Of a stretch of 64,000 nt of DNA, positions 1 through 9,355 are shown one piece after another. The number at the start of each line of letters is the position of its first letter. The stretch's first letter is position 1. The DNA comes from Nitrospirota bacterium (GTDB lineage: Bacteria; Nitrospirota; Thermodesulfovibrionia; UBA6902): assembly GCA_016234115.1 (NCBI GenBank), contig JACRHD010000019.1:62001-126000 (forward strand). Direction: 5' to 3'. The position numbers and the translations under genes are program-made. Under the pieces are notes generated by a model. It was not told the DNA's origin. It was given only the letters and a program-made list of their open reading frames with translations, and did not search any database.

Positions 1-32
1 GGGTCGATTCCGATCCATCGCAGGAAATTTTA

Positions 33-100
33 GGGTCAGGGGTCAAGGGTCAAGGGTCCGGTTTTTCACTGGCCCCTGGCCCCTGGCCCCTGGCCCCTGG
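33..100. repeat. 7-bp-period inverted-arm repeat (words GGGTCAA / CCCCTGG)
   Basis: The left arm has GGGTCAA-type units every 7 bases, then a short T-rich loop, then four CCCCTGG units. The arms are partly complementary (GGG and CCC cores). It lies directly upstream of the pilus ATPase start. Confidence 0.75.
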
Positions 101-120
101 AAGCAGAGGAAGAATCTCGA

Positions 121-1770
121 TTGAAGCTCGGCGACATTCTCATAGAAAAAGGGCTGCTTACAAAGGACAGGCTGGAGCTTGCCCTCGCCCATCAGAAAGT
201 CACAGGCTCTCTATTAGGAGAAACGCTGATAAAGCTCGGGTTCGTTTCTTCCGCGGAGATCGCCAGAACGCTTGCCGGCCAGTCCGGGGTGCCGTTTATA
301 GATCTGGCGGAATATAATATCGCGGAAGACGCTATCCGCCTGGTCCCGAAAGAGGTCGCGGAAAAGACCGGGTTTATCCCGCTCCGCCTGACGGACGGGG
401 CGATCGAGATAGGGGTCACCAATCCCTCGAACATCCAGGCGATAGACACGGCCTCACGAATCACCGGCAGGAAACCCGTAATCTTCATGATCGACAATAC
501 GGGGTTTTACGAGACCCTGGAGAGGTCCTATTTCTTTCTCGAAAACCCCATCCAGCAGAACATCCTTGCGACAGTCAACGAAATAAAGTCCTCTCCGGCA
601 GTCCCGGCAGCCATGGTCGCCGAGCTTGCCCAGAACCTCATCATGGAGGGAATCAGGAGGAAGGCGACGGATATCCATATCAGTCCCGCAGCGGACACGC
701 TGAATGTATTTTACCGGGTGGACGGCGTGCTGCAATACGGCTTCTGCATCCCCAGGGCCGCGCAGGCGGGCATTGTGTCGAGGATAAAGGTCATGTCGAT
801 GCTGGACATCTCGGAGCAGAGGCTGCCCCAGGACGGGTCCTTCTCAATGGCGTTTCTGAATACAAAATATGAGATGCGCATATCGACGACGCCGACCATT
901 TACGGCGAGAACATAGTGCTAAGGGTGCTTGCGGGCGCCGGGCAGATGATCAGGATCGAGTCCCTCGGCTTCGATCCGAACAACACAAATCAGTTGCGCG
1001 CGCTGTTTCAGAAGCCCTATGGAATAATCCTGATTACAGGGCCTACGGGCAGCGGTAAGACAACAACGCTTTATGCGGCGCTGAGGGAAGTAAACCTTAT
1101 TGAAAGGAACGTGCTGACGGTTGAAGACCCTGTCGAATACAAGCTGAGTTTTGTAAAGCAGACTTCCGTAAATCTAAAAGCCGGCTATGATTTCGCCCTT
1201 GCCGGCAGGACGTTCATGAGACAGGACCCCGACGTAATGCTTCTGGGAGAGATAAGAGACGAGGAGACCGCGAAGATCGCGGTAAGGGCCTCCATCACCG
1301 GGCACCTTGTCCTGTCCACACTGCATACAAACGACGCCGTCACGTCCATTCCCAGGCTGCTCGATTTCAAGATCGACAAATTTCTGCTCTCCACGTCCAT
1401 CCTCGCGGTCATTGCGCAGAGGCTTGTAAGAAAGCTGTGCAGTAACTGCAAGGAAGAATATCCGGTCTCCGAAGAGGAACTGACATTGTTGAATGTGACC
1501 GGCAGGGGACATGACGTCTCCCTCAAAACAGCGTTCAGGTCAAAGGGCTGCGCCATGTGCAATCATACCGGCTATAGGGGCAGGACCGTTGTCGGAGAGA
1601 TAATGGTCGTCAATGACGAGATCAGGGAATATATAGCTTCAGGGGCCTCTCTGATGAAGGTCAGGGAGGCGTCGTTAAAAAACGGCATGGTCCCCCTGAA
1701 GATCGCCGGCATCCGGAAAATCGAACAGGAAATTACGAGCATAGATGAGATCGTGAGGCTGATTGACTGA
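121..1770 (+). CDS. GspE/PilB-family type IV pilus or type II secretion assembly ATPase
   Basis: This is a hexameric cytoplasmic ATPase that would power pilin or pseudopilin assembly. An MshEN/T2SSE_N domain fills about residues 1-150. The Walker A motif GPTGSGKTTT is near residue 305 and the Walker B/Asp-box region LLGEIRDEET near 370, followed by the His box STLHTND. A four-Cys zinc site (CSNC near 440, CAMC near 477) is typical of GspE, PilB and MshE. The length of 549 aa is normal. The start is TTG at 121, preceded by AGAGGAAG. It is followed by GspF- and ExeA-like genes, an arrangement that also recalls MshE-MshG-MshM. Whether the machine is a T4P, MSHA-like pilus or T2SS cannot be settled here because the pilin genes lie outside the window. 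Confidence 0.93.
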   Translation: MKLGDILIEKGLLTKDRLELALAHQKVTGSLLGETLIKLGFVSSAEIARTLAGQSGVPFIDLAEYNIAEDAIRLVPKEVAEKTGFIPLRLTDGAIEIGVTNPSNIQAIDTASRITGRKPVIFMIDNTGFYETLERSYFFLENPIQQNILATVNEIKSSPAVPAAMVAELAQNLIMEGIRRKATDIHISPAADTLNVFYRVDGVLQYGFCIPRAAQAGIVSRIKVMSMLDISEQRLPQDGSFSMAFLNTKYEMRISTTPTIYGENIVLRVLAGAGQMIRIESLGFDPNNTNQLRALFQKPYGIILITGPTGSGKTTTLYAALREVNLIERNVLTVEDPVEYKLSFVKQTSVNLKAGYDFALAGRTFMRQDPDVMLLGEIRDEETAKIAVRASITGHLVLSTLHTNDAVTSIPRLLDFKIDKFLLSTSILAVIAQRLVRKLCSNCKEEYPVSEEELTLLNVTGRGHDVSLKTAFRSKGCAMCNHTGYRGRTVVGEIMVVNDEIREYIASGASLMKVREASLKNGMVPLKIAGIRKIEQEITSIDEIVRLID

Positions 1771-1894
1771 GATGAAGGCAGAAAGGCATGGAGGCATGAA
1801 GTGATGGAGGTATGGAGGGAAGAAGTGATGAAGTGGGCACTTTACTTCTTCACTCCCTGCCTTCATGCCTTTCTGCCTTCATCCCTTCATCACT
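1771..1894. repeat. 7-bp-period inverted-arm repeat (GATGAAG/AGGCATG words)
   Basis: The left arm repeats ATGAAGG/GGCATGG-like words at 7-base spacing. After the loop GGGCACTTTAC the right arm is largely its reverse complement (TTCATGCC, TTTCTGCC, TTCATCCC). It fills the whole gap between the ATPase stop and the GspF start. Confidence 0.8.
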
Positions 1895-1903
1895 AAGTTT
1901 GTT

Positions 1904-3124
1904 ATGCCATTTTTTACATACAAAGCAATCAACAACGAAGGTGAATTAATAAAAGGCATAGTCGAAGATATCGACGAGACAACCGCCGTGGGCAGTATCT
2001 CTTCTTCCGGCCTGTACCTCGTCAAGATCAGGAAATCCGGCGGGATCGAAGACCTCTATCTGAAAAGAGTGAGGTCATGGGGCATCAAAAGAAGCGCCGT
2101 AATCGAATTTGCGAGCAACCTCGCCGTCATGCTCAGGGCCGGGCTGCCCCTGGTCACCTCCATTTCCGATATCGCGGCGACGACCGACAATAAACGCTTC
2201 AGCACAAGGCTCCTCGAGGTCAAGCAGACTATAGAGTTAGGCTCGGGGTTTTCATCCGCCCTGTCGGCCCACGGGGACGTATTCCCGGAAATCTTCATCA
2301 ACCTGGTGACCGTCGGCGAGGAGACGGGGCGGCTGGATGAGAGCCTGTCCGAGGCGGCGGTACACCTGCAGAGGATGGAGGACTTGAAGAGCGCGATGAT
2401 CCGGGCGCTGATGTATCCCGCGTTCGCCCTTGTCGGGACCGCGGGGGCGCTTTTGTTCTGGCTTATTTATGTCCTGCCGAAAATGACCTCGCTTTTTACG
2501 TCGATGGACGTAAAACTGCCGGCCCTCACGCTGTATCTTATGGCGGCGAGCAGCTTCAGTCAGAAATACTGGTATGTCTTATTTGTCGCGCCTGCGGCGT
2601 TCTATGCCCTCGTTTCTTTCCTGTCGAAAAAAGATTCGGCAAGATATTATATCGACGCGGCAAAACTGAAAATCCCGGTCCTGAAGCTGCTTCTTTACAA
2701 CAAGCTGCTCGCGCTGTTTGCAGAGCAGTTGAGGATCCTCGTGGCGGCAGGCGTCACAATTGACAGGTCATTTGATATCATGATAGCAGTCGTGAACAAT
2801 TCCGTATTCAGAAAGGCGCTCGTCGATATCAGGGAGGACATCCTGCTTGGAAGCAGGATCAGCGAGGCCGTGAAAAAGCATGAGGAACTATTCCCCAACA
2901 TGGTGGTCAGGATGCTGTCCATCGGGGAATCCACCGGGAACCTCAGCGAACAGCTCAACTATCTCTCGGAGTATTACCTGAAAAAACTTGACGATATTTC
3001 CCAGAAAATGGGTAAAATGATTGAGCCTATAATCATCGCCGTGATCGGCTCCATATTCCTTGTTATTATTCTCGGCCTCATGTCGCCTATATACGACCTG
3101 ATCGGCGAGATGGGGAAGAAGTGA
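1904..3124 (+). CDS. GspF/PilC-family inner-membrane platform protein
   Basis: This polytopic inner-membrane protein would anchor the assembly ATPase. The N-terminus MPFFTYKAINNEGELIKG is the classic GspF opening, so I use the ATG at 1904 rather than one at 1865 that lies inside a repeat arm. Two GspF domains are visible, at about residues 55-180 and 260-385. They share the pattern A-x-x-L-x-x-M-x-x-AG (LAVMLRAGLPLV and LRILVAAGVTID). Membrane segments are near 157-185, 208-230 and 365-395. The length of 406 aa is standard. Its stop overlaps the start of the next gene, which indicates an operon. Confidence 0.93.
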   Translation: MPFFTYKAINNEGELIKGIVEDIDETTAVGSISSSGLYLVKIRKSGGIEDLYLKRVRSWGIKRSAVIEFASNLAVMLRAGLPLVTSISDIAATTDNKRFSTRLLEVKQTIELGSGFSSALSAHGDVFPEIFINLVTVGEETGRLDESLSEAAVHLQRMEDLKSAMIRALMYPAFALVGTAGALLFWLIYVLPKMTSLFTSMDVKLPALTLYLMAASSFSQKYWYVLFVAPAAFYALVSFLSKKDSARYYIDAAKLKIPVLKLLLYNKLLALFAEQLRILVAAGVTIDRSFDIMIAVVNNSVFRKALVDIREDILLGSRISEAVKKHEELFPNMVVRMLSIGESTGNLSEQLNYLSEYYLKKLDDISQKMGKMIEPIIIAVIGSIFLVIILGLMSPIYDLIGEMGKK

Positions 3125-4434
3125 TGGATTTCTTAAGTTTCTTCGGACTGAAAGAAGACCCCTTCAAACTGACGCCGGACCCCGCCTATTTTTACCCCTC
3201 CGCGAGTCACAATGAGGGGCTTCTCCTTATGGACTACTCGATAGACCAGAAAGAAGGGTTTGTCCTTGTCATCGGCGACCCGGGGACCGGAAAGACGACC
3301 CTCCTGAAGGTATTGCTGGAAAAGTGGAAGGACCGGGCGGAAACCGCTATGGTCCTGACGCCGAGGCTTTCTCCGGAGGAGTTCCTCATTTCGGTTGTTG
3401 AAGACCTGAACATCAAACCCGGCAGGAAAAACAAGAACGAGCTCATAAAGGCCCTGCGGGACTTCATGGCCCAGAAATCCCTGGAAGGCAAGAGGGTGAT
3501 CATCATCGTTGACGAGGCACAGAACCTTCCAGACGAAACACTTGAGGAACTGAGGCTGCTTTCAAACCTCGAAACGGACAAGGACAAGCTCATCCAGATC
3601 ATCCTTCTGGGGCAACCCGAGCTTGAGCCGAAGCTGATGTCGGACAGATTGAGGCAGTTGAACCAGAGAATAACGACACGCGTGCGCCTCAGGCATTTCA
3701 GCCTCGAGGAAACAATCGACTATATAAACTTTCGTCTCATCAAGGCCGGAAAGCAGAATATCCAGGTCCACAGGAAGGCGGGAAGGCTCGCCCACAGGCT
3801 TTCAGGAGGCGTGCCGAGGCTCATCAACATGCTGATATCGAGGTCGCTTATGGCCGCGTACCTTGAGGAAAGCAACGTCATCGTCCCAAGGCACATATCC
3901 AACGCGGTAAAGAGCCTGGACCACAGCGATATGAAGCTGAAAAACCGGCCCGGCCCGGCCCAGCTTGCGGCGGTCTTCGTTCTGACTGTTCTATCGGTCA
4001 TTATCATTATGAACTTCCCCCTGCACCGGAAAACATCGGTCGTTCCGGAGCAACCCGTTAGAACAGCCGAATTGAATCCTGTTCAAAAACAGGTCGAAAC
4101 CGTATCCGCTCCACCCGTATCAGGGGCCGCCCCTTTGCCGGAGAGAGAGATAAATCTCCCGGCCCGGCAACCCGCGGCCCCCCCAGCGGAGGCGAATATA
4201 CCCGTGCACAAGATCGTATCTGTCAAAGTCGATGTCGCAAATGTCAGGGAGAAGCCGTCCTTCGATTCACTGAAGGTCGGAGCGTCCCACAAAGGCATCC
4301 AGATGATCGTACTGCAGGAACACGTAGACGGGGAAAACCTGACATGGTATCAGATAGCTTTCGAAGGTGAAAAGAGATGGATATCCGAAGAGGTGGTGGA
4401 TGTCATGGACGTAGGGGAGACAGGCGGGAGGTAG
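3124..4434 (+). CDS. ExeA/GspA/MshM-like AAA ATPase with C-terminal SH3-like domain
   Basis: The N-terminus MDFLSFFGLKEDPFKLTPDP is diagnostic of the ExeA family. Walker A GDPGTGKTTL is near residue 52 and Walker B IIIVDEAQN near 125. A transmembrane helix (VFVLTVLSVIIIMNF) near 280-298 is followed by a Pro/Ala-rich linker and a bacterial SH3 domain (about 362-432: VANVREKPS, WYQIAFEGEKRW), presumably periplasmic and peptidoglycan-binding. In the known Aeromonas ExeA/ExeB system such ATPases help fit the secretion machine through peptidoglycan. The ATG at 3124 overlaps the gspF stop (TGATG). A GTG three bases earlier is an alternative start. Confidence 0.88.
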   Translation: MDFLSFFGLKEDPFKLTPDPAYFYPSASHNEGLLLMDYSIDQKEGFVLVIGDPGTGKTTLLKVLLEKWKDRAETAMVLTPRLSPEEFLISVVEDLNIKPGRKNKNELIKALRDFMAQKSLEGKRVIIIVDEAQNLPDETLEELRLLSNLETDKDKLIQIILLGQPELEPKLMSDRLRQLNQRITTRVRLRHFSLEETIDYINFRLIKAGKQNIQVHRKAGRLAHRLSGGVPRLINMLISRSLMAAYLEESNVIVPRHISNAVKSLDHSDMKLKNRPGPAQLAAVFVLTVLSVIIIMNFPLHRKTSVVPEQPVRTAELNPVQKQVETVSAPPVSGAAPLPEREINLPARQPAAPPAEANIPVHKIVSVKVDVANVREKPSFDSLKVGASHKGIQMIVLQEHVDGENLTWYQIAFEGEKRWISEEVVDVMDVGETGGR

Positions 4435-4470
4435 GGACATGCGGCCCGCAAAAAACTCACCCGGGCTTTA

Positions 4471-5451
4471 TTATTTCTTTCTTGTCACCGCGTAGTCCGC
4501 TATGGCGAGCAGGGACGCCTTTTCCATTGAATCTTTGAATATATCGAGTTCAGCCTTTGCCTCATTTAAAAAAGCGACCGCCCTCTGTGAGGACTTATTG
4601 ATAGAGCCGTGCTTCTCAAACAGACTCTGAACGTAGGCGAGGTCCGACCCTGTCTTGTCTTCAGCGCCGATTATCTCTTTTATCCTCGCAGCTTCCCCGC
4701 TTTCGGCGTCCCGCAGTAAATAAATAAGAGGAAGCGTGATCTTGCCTTCTTCAAGGTCTTTGCCGAGGCTCTTGCCGAACGCCTTCTCCTGGGCCGCATA
4801 ATCAAGGATATCGTCCGCGATCTGAAACGCGTATCCGAACTTCAGGCCGAAAGAGGCAAGGGCCGCCTCCTCTTCCTTCGATGCGCCGCCGAGAGCGGCC
4901 CCTCCCTTGCAGGCCGCCGACATGAGTATCGCGGTCTTTCCCCGGATAATCTTCATATAGTCCTCTTCCGTCATATCGGGACTGCCCTGTTTACTAAGCT
5001 GTATCAATTCACCTTCGCTCATCTTCGCCGTTGCGGTGCAAAGGGCGTCCATAATACCCTGGCTTTCAAGGAGGTTTGCGAGCCTCAGGGCGTTTGCGTA
5101 GAGAAAGTCCCCGACAAGGACCACGACCTGGTTGCCCCACAGGGAATGGGCCGCGGGCCGCCCCCTTCGCAAACTGGCCCCGTCCACAACGTCATCGTGG
5201 ACCAGGGAAGCCGCATGTATGAATTCCACGCTGCTTGCAAGAGTGCTGACCCTGTCTCCCCTTGTCCCGAACATCCTTGCGCACAGGATGGCAAGGAAAG
5301 GACGGATGCGCTTGCCGCCGCTTGAAAACAGATGGTTCCCCACCAAGGAAATAGCGGGGGCCACGGTCTTCAGTATCTCGCTCATCTTTTCTTCAGCGAG
5401 GTTGAGGTCTTCCCTGTAATATTCCCAGATGTTTTCGATAGTAGTTATCAT
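4471..5451 (-). CDS. ispB: Long-chain polyprenyl diphosphate synthase
   Basis: This trans-prenyltransferase elongates FPP with IPP units to make a quinone side chain. The first Asp-rich motif DDVVD is at residues 86-90, followed by RRGRPA. The second, DDILD, is at 213-217. GGKRIRP near 45-51 binds IPP. The length of 326 aa fits octaprenyl/heptaprenyl synthases. The chain length cannot be read confidently from sequence. It lies downstream of mtnA on the same strand, separated by a 7-bp-period hairpin repeat, so co-transcription is uncertain. Confidence 0.92.
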   Translation of the reverse strand: MITTIENIWEYYREDLNLAEEKMSEILKTVAPAISLVGNHLFSSGGKRIRPFLAILCARMFGTRGDRVSTLASSVEFIHAASLVHDDVVDGASLRRGRPAAHSLWGNQVVVLVGDFLYANALRLANLLESQGIMDALCTATAKMSEGELIQLSKQGSPDMTEEDYMKIIRGKTAILMSAACKGGAALGGASKEEEAALASFGLKFGYAFQIADDILDYAAQEKAFGKSLGKDLEEGKITLPLIYLLRDAESGEAARIKEIIGAEDKTGSDLAYVQSLFEKHGSINKSSQRAVAFLNEAKAELDIFKDSMEKASLLAIADYAVTRKK

Positions 5452-5471
5452 AGTTCTTTAAACCTTCTCTT

Positions 5472-5535
5472 GGGTCAAGGGTCATGGGTGAGCAACCCGT
5501 CTTTTCTTGACCCTTGCCCCCTGACCCTTGACCCT
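5472..5535. repeat. 7-bp-period inverted-arm repeat (GGGTCAA / TTGACCC)
   Basis: The left arm GGGTCAA-GGGTCAT-GGGTGAG faces a right arm with TTGACCC-TTGCCCC-CTGACCC-TTGACCC. The arms are strongly complementary. It occupies the ispB-mtnA gap. Confidence 0.85.
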
Positions 5536-6601
5536 AATATTTTGCCTTCAGCATGATCTTTTCCAAATCCGCACCCTTCTCGTTCAGCTTATGCAAATCC
5601 CCCGGTCTGAACACGCCTTTTTCCGTAATTATGCCGGTTATATACTTTGCGGGCGTCACGTCAAAGGCGAGGTTCCTCACCTTCACGCCTTCAGGCGCGA
5701 TGTGACGTCCGAATATATGGGTCACCTCTTCCGGACCGCGCTCTTCTATAGGAATGAGATCGCCTGAGGGCATTGAAAAATCAATGCTGCTCAGGGGCGC
5801 CGCGACGTAGAAGGGAACGTTGTTTTCCCTGCACAGCACGGCAAGGGAATATGTGCCGATCTTGTTTGCGACGTCGCCATTGGCTACGGTCCTGTCCGTG
5901 CCGACGATGGCAAGATTTATCTCGCCTTTCCGCAAGATCGCCCCGGCCGTGTTGTCCGTTATGAGAGTCACCGGAATATTGTCCTGCATAAGCTCCCAGG
6001 CGGTCAAACGGCAGCCCTGCAGCACGGGCCTTGTCTCATCGGCGATTACCTGTATCTTCTTGCCCTGCTCTATGGCGACCCTTATCGGGCCGGTGGCGGT
6101 GCCGTACCCGCCGGTAGCGAGAGACCCCGCGTTACAGTGCGTAATCACGGTGTCGCCGTCTTTTATAAATTGCGCGCCCCATTCACCTATGGCCCTGTTG
6201 ATCTCGATGTCTTCATTGAGGACCCTGTTGGCCTCTTCTATGAGCATCGCCTTTAATTTGTCCACGGGTTCATGCCTTCTCTCCGTGAGGAATTTCCTGA
6301 TCCTCTCCACGGCCCACTGGATATTGACCGCCGTCGGTCTCGTTGACAGGAGGGTATTGAAAACACCCTCCAGCCCTTTCATGAATTCGTTGAAGTCGCC
6401 GGTCCTGATTTGCTGCGCCCCGAGCGCAATCCCCATGGCGGCCGCTATCCCGATTGCGGGGGCCCCGCGGATGCAGAGCTTCTTGATCCCTTCCGCGACC
6501 ATATGATAATCAGTGCAGTCGAGGTACTTGACCTCCCGTGGCAGCAAGGTCTGGTCCAGCATCCTCACCCTGCCGTCTGTCCATTCTATTGTTTTTACCA
6601 T
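5534..6601 (-). CDS. mtnA: S-methyl-5-thioribose-1-phosphate isomerase
   Basis: This eIF2B-alpha-like aldose-ketose isomerase of the methionine salvage pathway converts methylthioribose-1-P to methylthioribulose-1-[16 protein letters not shown] near residues 43-57, [16 protein letters not shown] with the catalytic Cys near 155, and [18 protein letters not shown] with the catalytic Asp near 236 all match the family. The length of 355 aa is normal. No other salvage genes (mtnP, mtnB and so on) are adjacent. In some bacteria MtnA also serves a DHAP shunt or alternative salvage route, and the local context does not decide this. Confidence 0.95.
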   Translation of the reverse strand: MVKTIEWTDGRVRMLDQTLLPREVKYLDCTDYHMVAEGIKKLCIRGAPAIGIAAAMGIALGAQQIRTGDFNEFMKGLEGVFNTLLSTRPTAVNIQWAVERIRKFLTERRHEPVDKLKAMLIEEANRVLNEDIEINRAIGEWGAQFIKDGDTVITHCNAGSLATGGYGTATGPIRVAIEQGKKIQVIADETRPVLQGCRLTAWELMQDNIPVTLITDNTAGAILRKGEINLAIVGTDRTVANGDVANKIGTYSLAVLCRENNVPFYVAAPLSSIDFSMPSGDLIPIEERGPEEVTHIFGRHIAPEGVKVRNLAFDVTPAKYITGIITEKGVFRPGDLHKLNEKGADLEKIMLKAKY

Positions 6602-6637
6602 CTTTTCTCCCTTGTATGTCTATTTAATATAAAACTG

Positions 6638-6745
6638 AAAAATAAAATATCAAAAATCAAAATGACAGATTAAAATGTAAAAATGCCGGCTGCGGTTGAT
6701 TTTTGATTTTTGGTTTGTCATTTTGCATTTTGATTTTTTATCTTT
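6638..6745. repeat. AT-rich inverted-arm repeat (AAAATCA / TGATTTT words)
   Basis: The left arm (ATCAAAAATCAAAATGACA) and the right arm (TGTCATTTTGCATTTTGATT) are inverted copies around a GC-rich centre (TGCCGGCTGCGG). It is of the same class as the GC-rich 7-mer hairpins but uses AT words. Confidence 0.75.
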
Positions 6746-6751
6746 AATTTT

Positions 6752-7987
6752 TCAAATAACGTTCGGCAGCACCGTCATGACCAGCAGCGACGCCGTCAGT
6801 ATTATTAAAACAAGCACAGTGCCCCACGCTATGTAATTATAGCCTTTCGGGTTAGTATATTCTCCCATGATCCTCTCATTATTAACAAGTGCCAGCGCGA
6901 AGATGAGGACGAAAGGCAGCAAAACGCCGTTGAGCAGAGAGGAGAGGATCATTAATAGTATCAGCGGCGCGCCCGGTATCAGGACCAGCAGGGCGGAGAT
7001 GGCGATAAGAGCGGTATATATCCACATGAACTGGGGCGCCTCTTTGAAGCTCTTGTTTACCCCCGCCTCCCATCCCATAGCTTCACAGATATAATATGCC
7101 GTGGCAAGCGGAACGACAATGGCCCCCAATATTGACGCATTTGCAAGACATACGGCAAACAGAATGGAGGCGTATGTTCCCGCAAGAGGCTCAAGGGCCA
7201 GGGCCGCTTCCTTGGCCTCGTTTATCCTTATGCCGTGAGGAAACAGGGAGGTAGCACAGGTGACTATTATAAAAAACGCGATGATGTCGGTTATCACGCA
7301 CCCGATAATAACATCGAGCTTTGAAACCTTATAATTCTCTTTCTTGACTCCCTTTTCAGCAATTGACGACTGGAGATAGAACTGCATCCAGGGGGTTATG
7401 GTTGTCCCTATTATCGCAATGGTCAGCATAATAAATTCAGACTCGAACCTTACCTCCGGAACGACGGTGCTCTTTAAGACCTCCCCCCACTGGGGCGCGG
7501 AGATAAACCCTGAAACCACATAGCCGAAATACATCAGGCAGGCTATCAGCAGGGCCCACTCCACTAACCTGTAGCTTCCCTTGGTGACCAGGAGCCATAT
7601 CATAAAGGCCCCCAAGGGGACCATTATATATTTGCTCAGGCCGAATATCTCCATGCTCGCCGCCCAGCCCGCAAACTCGGCAATGGTGGTGCCGAAGTTT
7701 GCGATAAGCAGGACTATCATCATGAAGAAGGTCGTCTTTACACCGTAATTCTCCCTGATAAGGTCGGAAAGCCCTTTCCCCGTCACGACCCCCATCCTCG
7801 CAACCATCTCCTGAATGACGATGAGCGCTACAGTAGTGGGGATCAGTGTCCACAGGAGCGCGTAACCGTACCGCGCCCCCGCAACGGAGTATGTGGTGAT
7901 TCCCCCGGCGTCGTTGTCGATGGAAGCGGTTATGATACCCGGCCCTATAATGGATAGGAGCACGAAAAACTTTCTCCAGCGGCTCAC
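6752..7987 (-). CDS. Nramp/SLC11-family divalent cation transporter, non-canonical (Mg2+-type motif)
   Basis: A polytopic inner-membrane protein with about 11 hydrophobic helices (411 aa). It keeps the Nramp opening GPGIITASID, but the canonical helix-1 DPGN is DNDAGG (residues 24-29). The helix-6 metal-selecting MPH is T198-P199-W200 in GTTITPWMQFYLQSS. Loss of the Met ligand is the hallmark of the NRMT branch described as Mg2+ transporters. Its start overlaps by 4 bases the stop of an upstream gene encoding MgtE-type regulatory domains, which also points to Mg2+ rather than Mn2+/Fe2+. Substrate is inferred, not shown. Confidence 0.85.
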   Translation of the reverse strand: MSRWRKFFVLLSIIGPGIITASIDNDAGGITTYSVAGARYGYALLWTLIPTTVALIVIQEMVARMGVVTGKGLSDLIRENYGVKTTFFMMIVLLIANFGTTIAEFAGWAASMEIFGLSKYIMVPLGAFMIWLLVTKGSYRLVEWALLIACLMYFGYVVSGFISAPQWGEVLKSTVVPEVRFESEFIMLTIAIIGTTITPWMQFYLQSSIAEKGVKKENYKVSKLDVIIGCVITDIIAFFIIVTCATSLFPHGIRINEAKEAALALEPLAGTYASILFAVCLANASILGAIVVPLATAYYICEAMGWEAGVNKSFKEAPQFMWIYTALIAISALLVLIPGAPLILLMILSSLLNGVLLPFVLIFALALVNNERIMGEYTNPKGYNYIAWGTVLVLIILTASLLVMTVLPNVI

Positions 7988-9243
7988 ACCCTCCTCCTTT
8001 TCTTCCTCGACGAGGGAGGCAGGAAGATATCGATGATATCATCTATCGTCACTATGCCTAAGAGATTGTTGTCCGCATCCGCAACCGGGATGGCGAGGAG
8101 GTTATATTTCGATATGATCTCGGCAACGACCTGCTGGTTCGTTTCCGGCGAAACAGTCTTTATTTTGGTCTCCATGATCTCTGAAAGACTGAGATCCGGG
8201 GAAGAAATGATTATGTCCCTCAGCGACGCGATCCCCAGGAGCTTTTCATCTTTGACAATGTATATGTAATAGACGGTCTCTACGTCCGGAGAATCTATCC
8301 GGAGTCTTTCCATGGCCTCCCTGACGGTAAGCTCGGGGGGATAGAAAATAAACTGGTTGGTCATCAATCCGCCTGCCGTGTCCTCTTCATGGGCCAGAAG
8401 CTCCTGGATGTCCTGTGCCTCATCCTCCTCGATGGATTCAAGCAGTTCCTTCGCCTTGTCGGACTCAAGATCGGACATGAGGTCGGCCGCCTCGTCCGGC
8501 GGCATCCTCTCTACAACGTCGGTCGCGTGGTCTTTATCGAGGCTCTCTATTATCGCCCTCTTTACGTTCGCTTCAAGCTCATGCAGGGCCTCGGCGGCGA
8601 CGTCGGGATCAAGGCTCTTGAACAGGGCTATGCCCTTTTCAGCCGGCACCTTGCTGATAATCTCGGCGATGTCGGCCGGATGCAGATCGGAGATCATCTG
8701 ACGAGGCACAATCAGTGAAATGGTAGTCAGTCTCGGCTCCAGCGGCTGAATGTATCCCCACCTGATAAGGTTGTGCGGAAGGGTCTTGCCGAATACCGTG
8801 TAAATATCCTCGCTCCTCCTCTCTATCCCCATACGCCTGAGAATGCCGCGTATCCCGACATCCACGGCTACAAGACAGGCATGCTCATTCATGCCTTCGA
8901 GTTTTACGTCGTTTACGCGCACGACCTTGGCGCCGTTTGCGTCGACAATCTGCTTGTCAAAAATGTCCCTGGCTATCAGCAGGTCATCGTCAGAGGGGTC
9001 ATACGGCTGCACCTCCGGGGCATAGATATTGGAAGATATGATCCTCTTGTTGAATATGCCCACATTGGTCCAGTCCAGGCGGGACTGCTTCTTCTTTTTT
9101 TCCAGGATCAGCGCGGAGAGCCTCGGGAGGGGGTCTCCCTTAATGACGATGAAGTCTTTTACCCTGCCGAGTTCCTCACCGGTAGGGTCGAGGACAGGCA
9201 TTTTGACCAGCTCGCTGATAAAAACTTCACCGTAAAGGGGCAT
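7984..9243 (-). CDS. PRC-barrel / MgtE N-terminal / CBS-pair protein, cytosolic Mg2+-sensor-like
   Basis: This soluble protein (419 aa) has no membrane helix. N-terminal PRC-barrel-like segments (EVFISELVKMPVLDPTGEELG; KVVRVNDVKLEG) occupy about residues 1-160. An MgtE_N superhelical domain (LHPADIAEII, LDKDHATDVVERMPPDEAADLMSDL) follows at about 180-285, then a CBS pair at about 290-410. In MgtE these domains gate the Mg2+ channel. Here the pore is absent and an Nramp transporter starts 4 bases before this stop, so it probably regulates that transporter. I start at the ATG at 9243 because it follows GGGAGACC and begins the conserved region. An upstream in-frame start (9276) lies in repeat. 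Confidence 0.85.
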   Translation of the reverse strand: MPLYGEVFISELVKMPVLDPTGEELGRVKDFIVIKGDPLPRLSALILEKKKKQSRLDWTNVGIFNKRIISSNIYAPEVQPYDPSDDDLLIARDIFDKQIVDANGAKVVRVNDVKLEGMNEHACLVAVDVGIRGILRRMGIERRSEDIYTVFGKTLPHNLIRWGYIQPLEPRLTTISLIVPRQMISDLHPADIAEIISKVPAEKGIALFKSLDPDVAAEALHELEANVKRAIIESLDKDHATDVVERMPPDEAADLMSDLESDKAKELLESIEEDEAQDIQELLAHEEDTAGGLMTNQFIFYPPELTVREAMERLRIDSPDVETVYYIYIVKDEKLLGIASLRDIIISSPDLSLSEIMETKIKTVSPETNQQVVAEIISKYNLLAIPVADADNNLLGIVTIDDIIDIFLPPSSRKKRRRV

Positions 9244-9262
9244 GGGGGTCTCCCTAAAAAAA

Positions 9263-9340
9263 GTAACGAGTAACAAGTAACGCGTGACAGGCAGGGAATC
9301 CAGGTCTTCTCCCGTTACTCGTCACTCGTCACTTGTTACT
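9263..9340. repeat. 7-bp-period inverted-arm repeat (GTAACGA / GTTACTC words)
   Basis: The left arm is GTAACGA-GTAACAA-GTAACGC-GTGACAG. After a loop of about 20 bases the right arm is CGTTACT-CGTCACT-CGTCACT-TGTTACT. It lies upstream of the PRC/CBS gene. Confidence 0.88.
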
Positions 9341-9355
9341 GCCTCTGAAGTATAC

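Noticed and set aside
1865-1903. N-terminal extension of the GspF protein
   Set aside because: Encoded by a repeat arm; the family start MPFFTYKA is at 1904.
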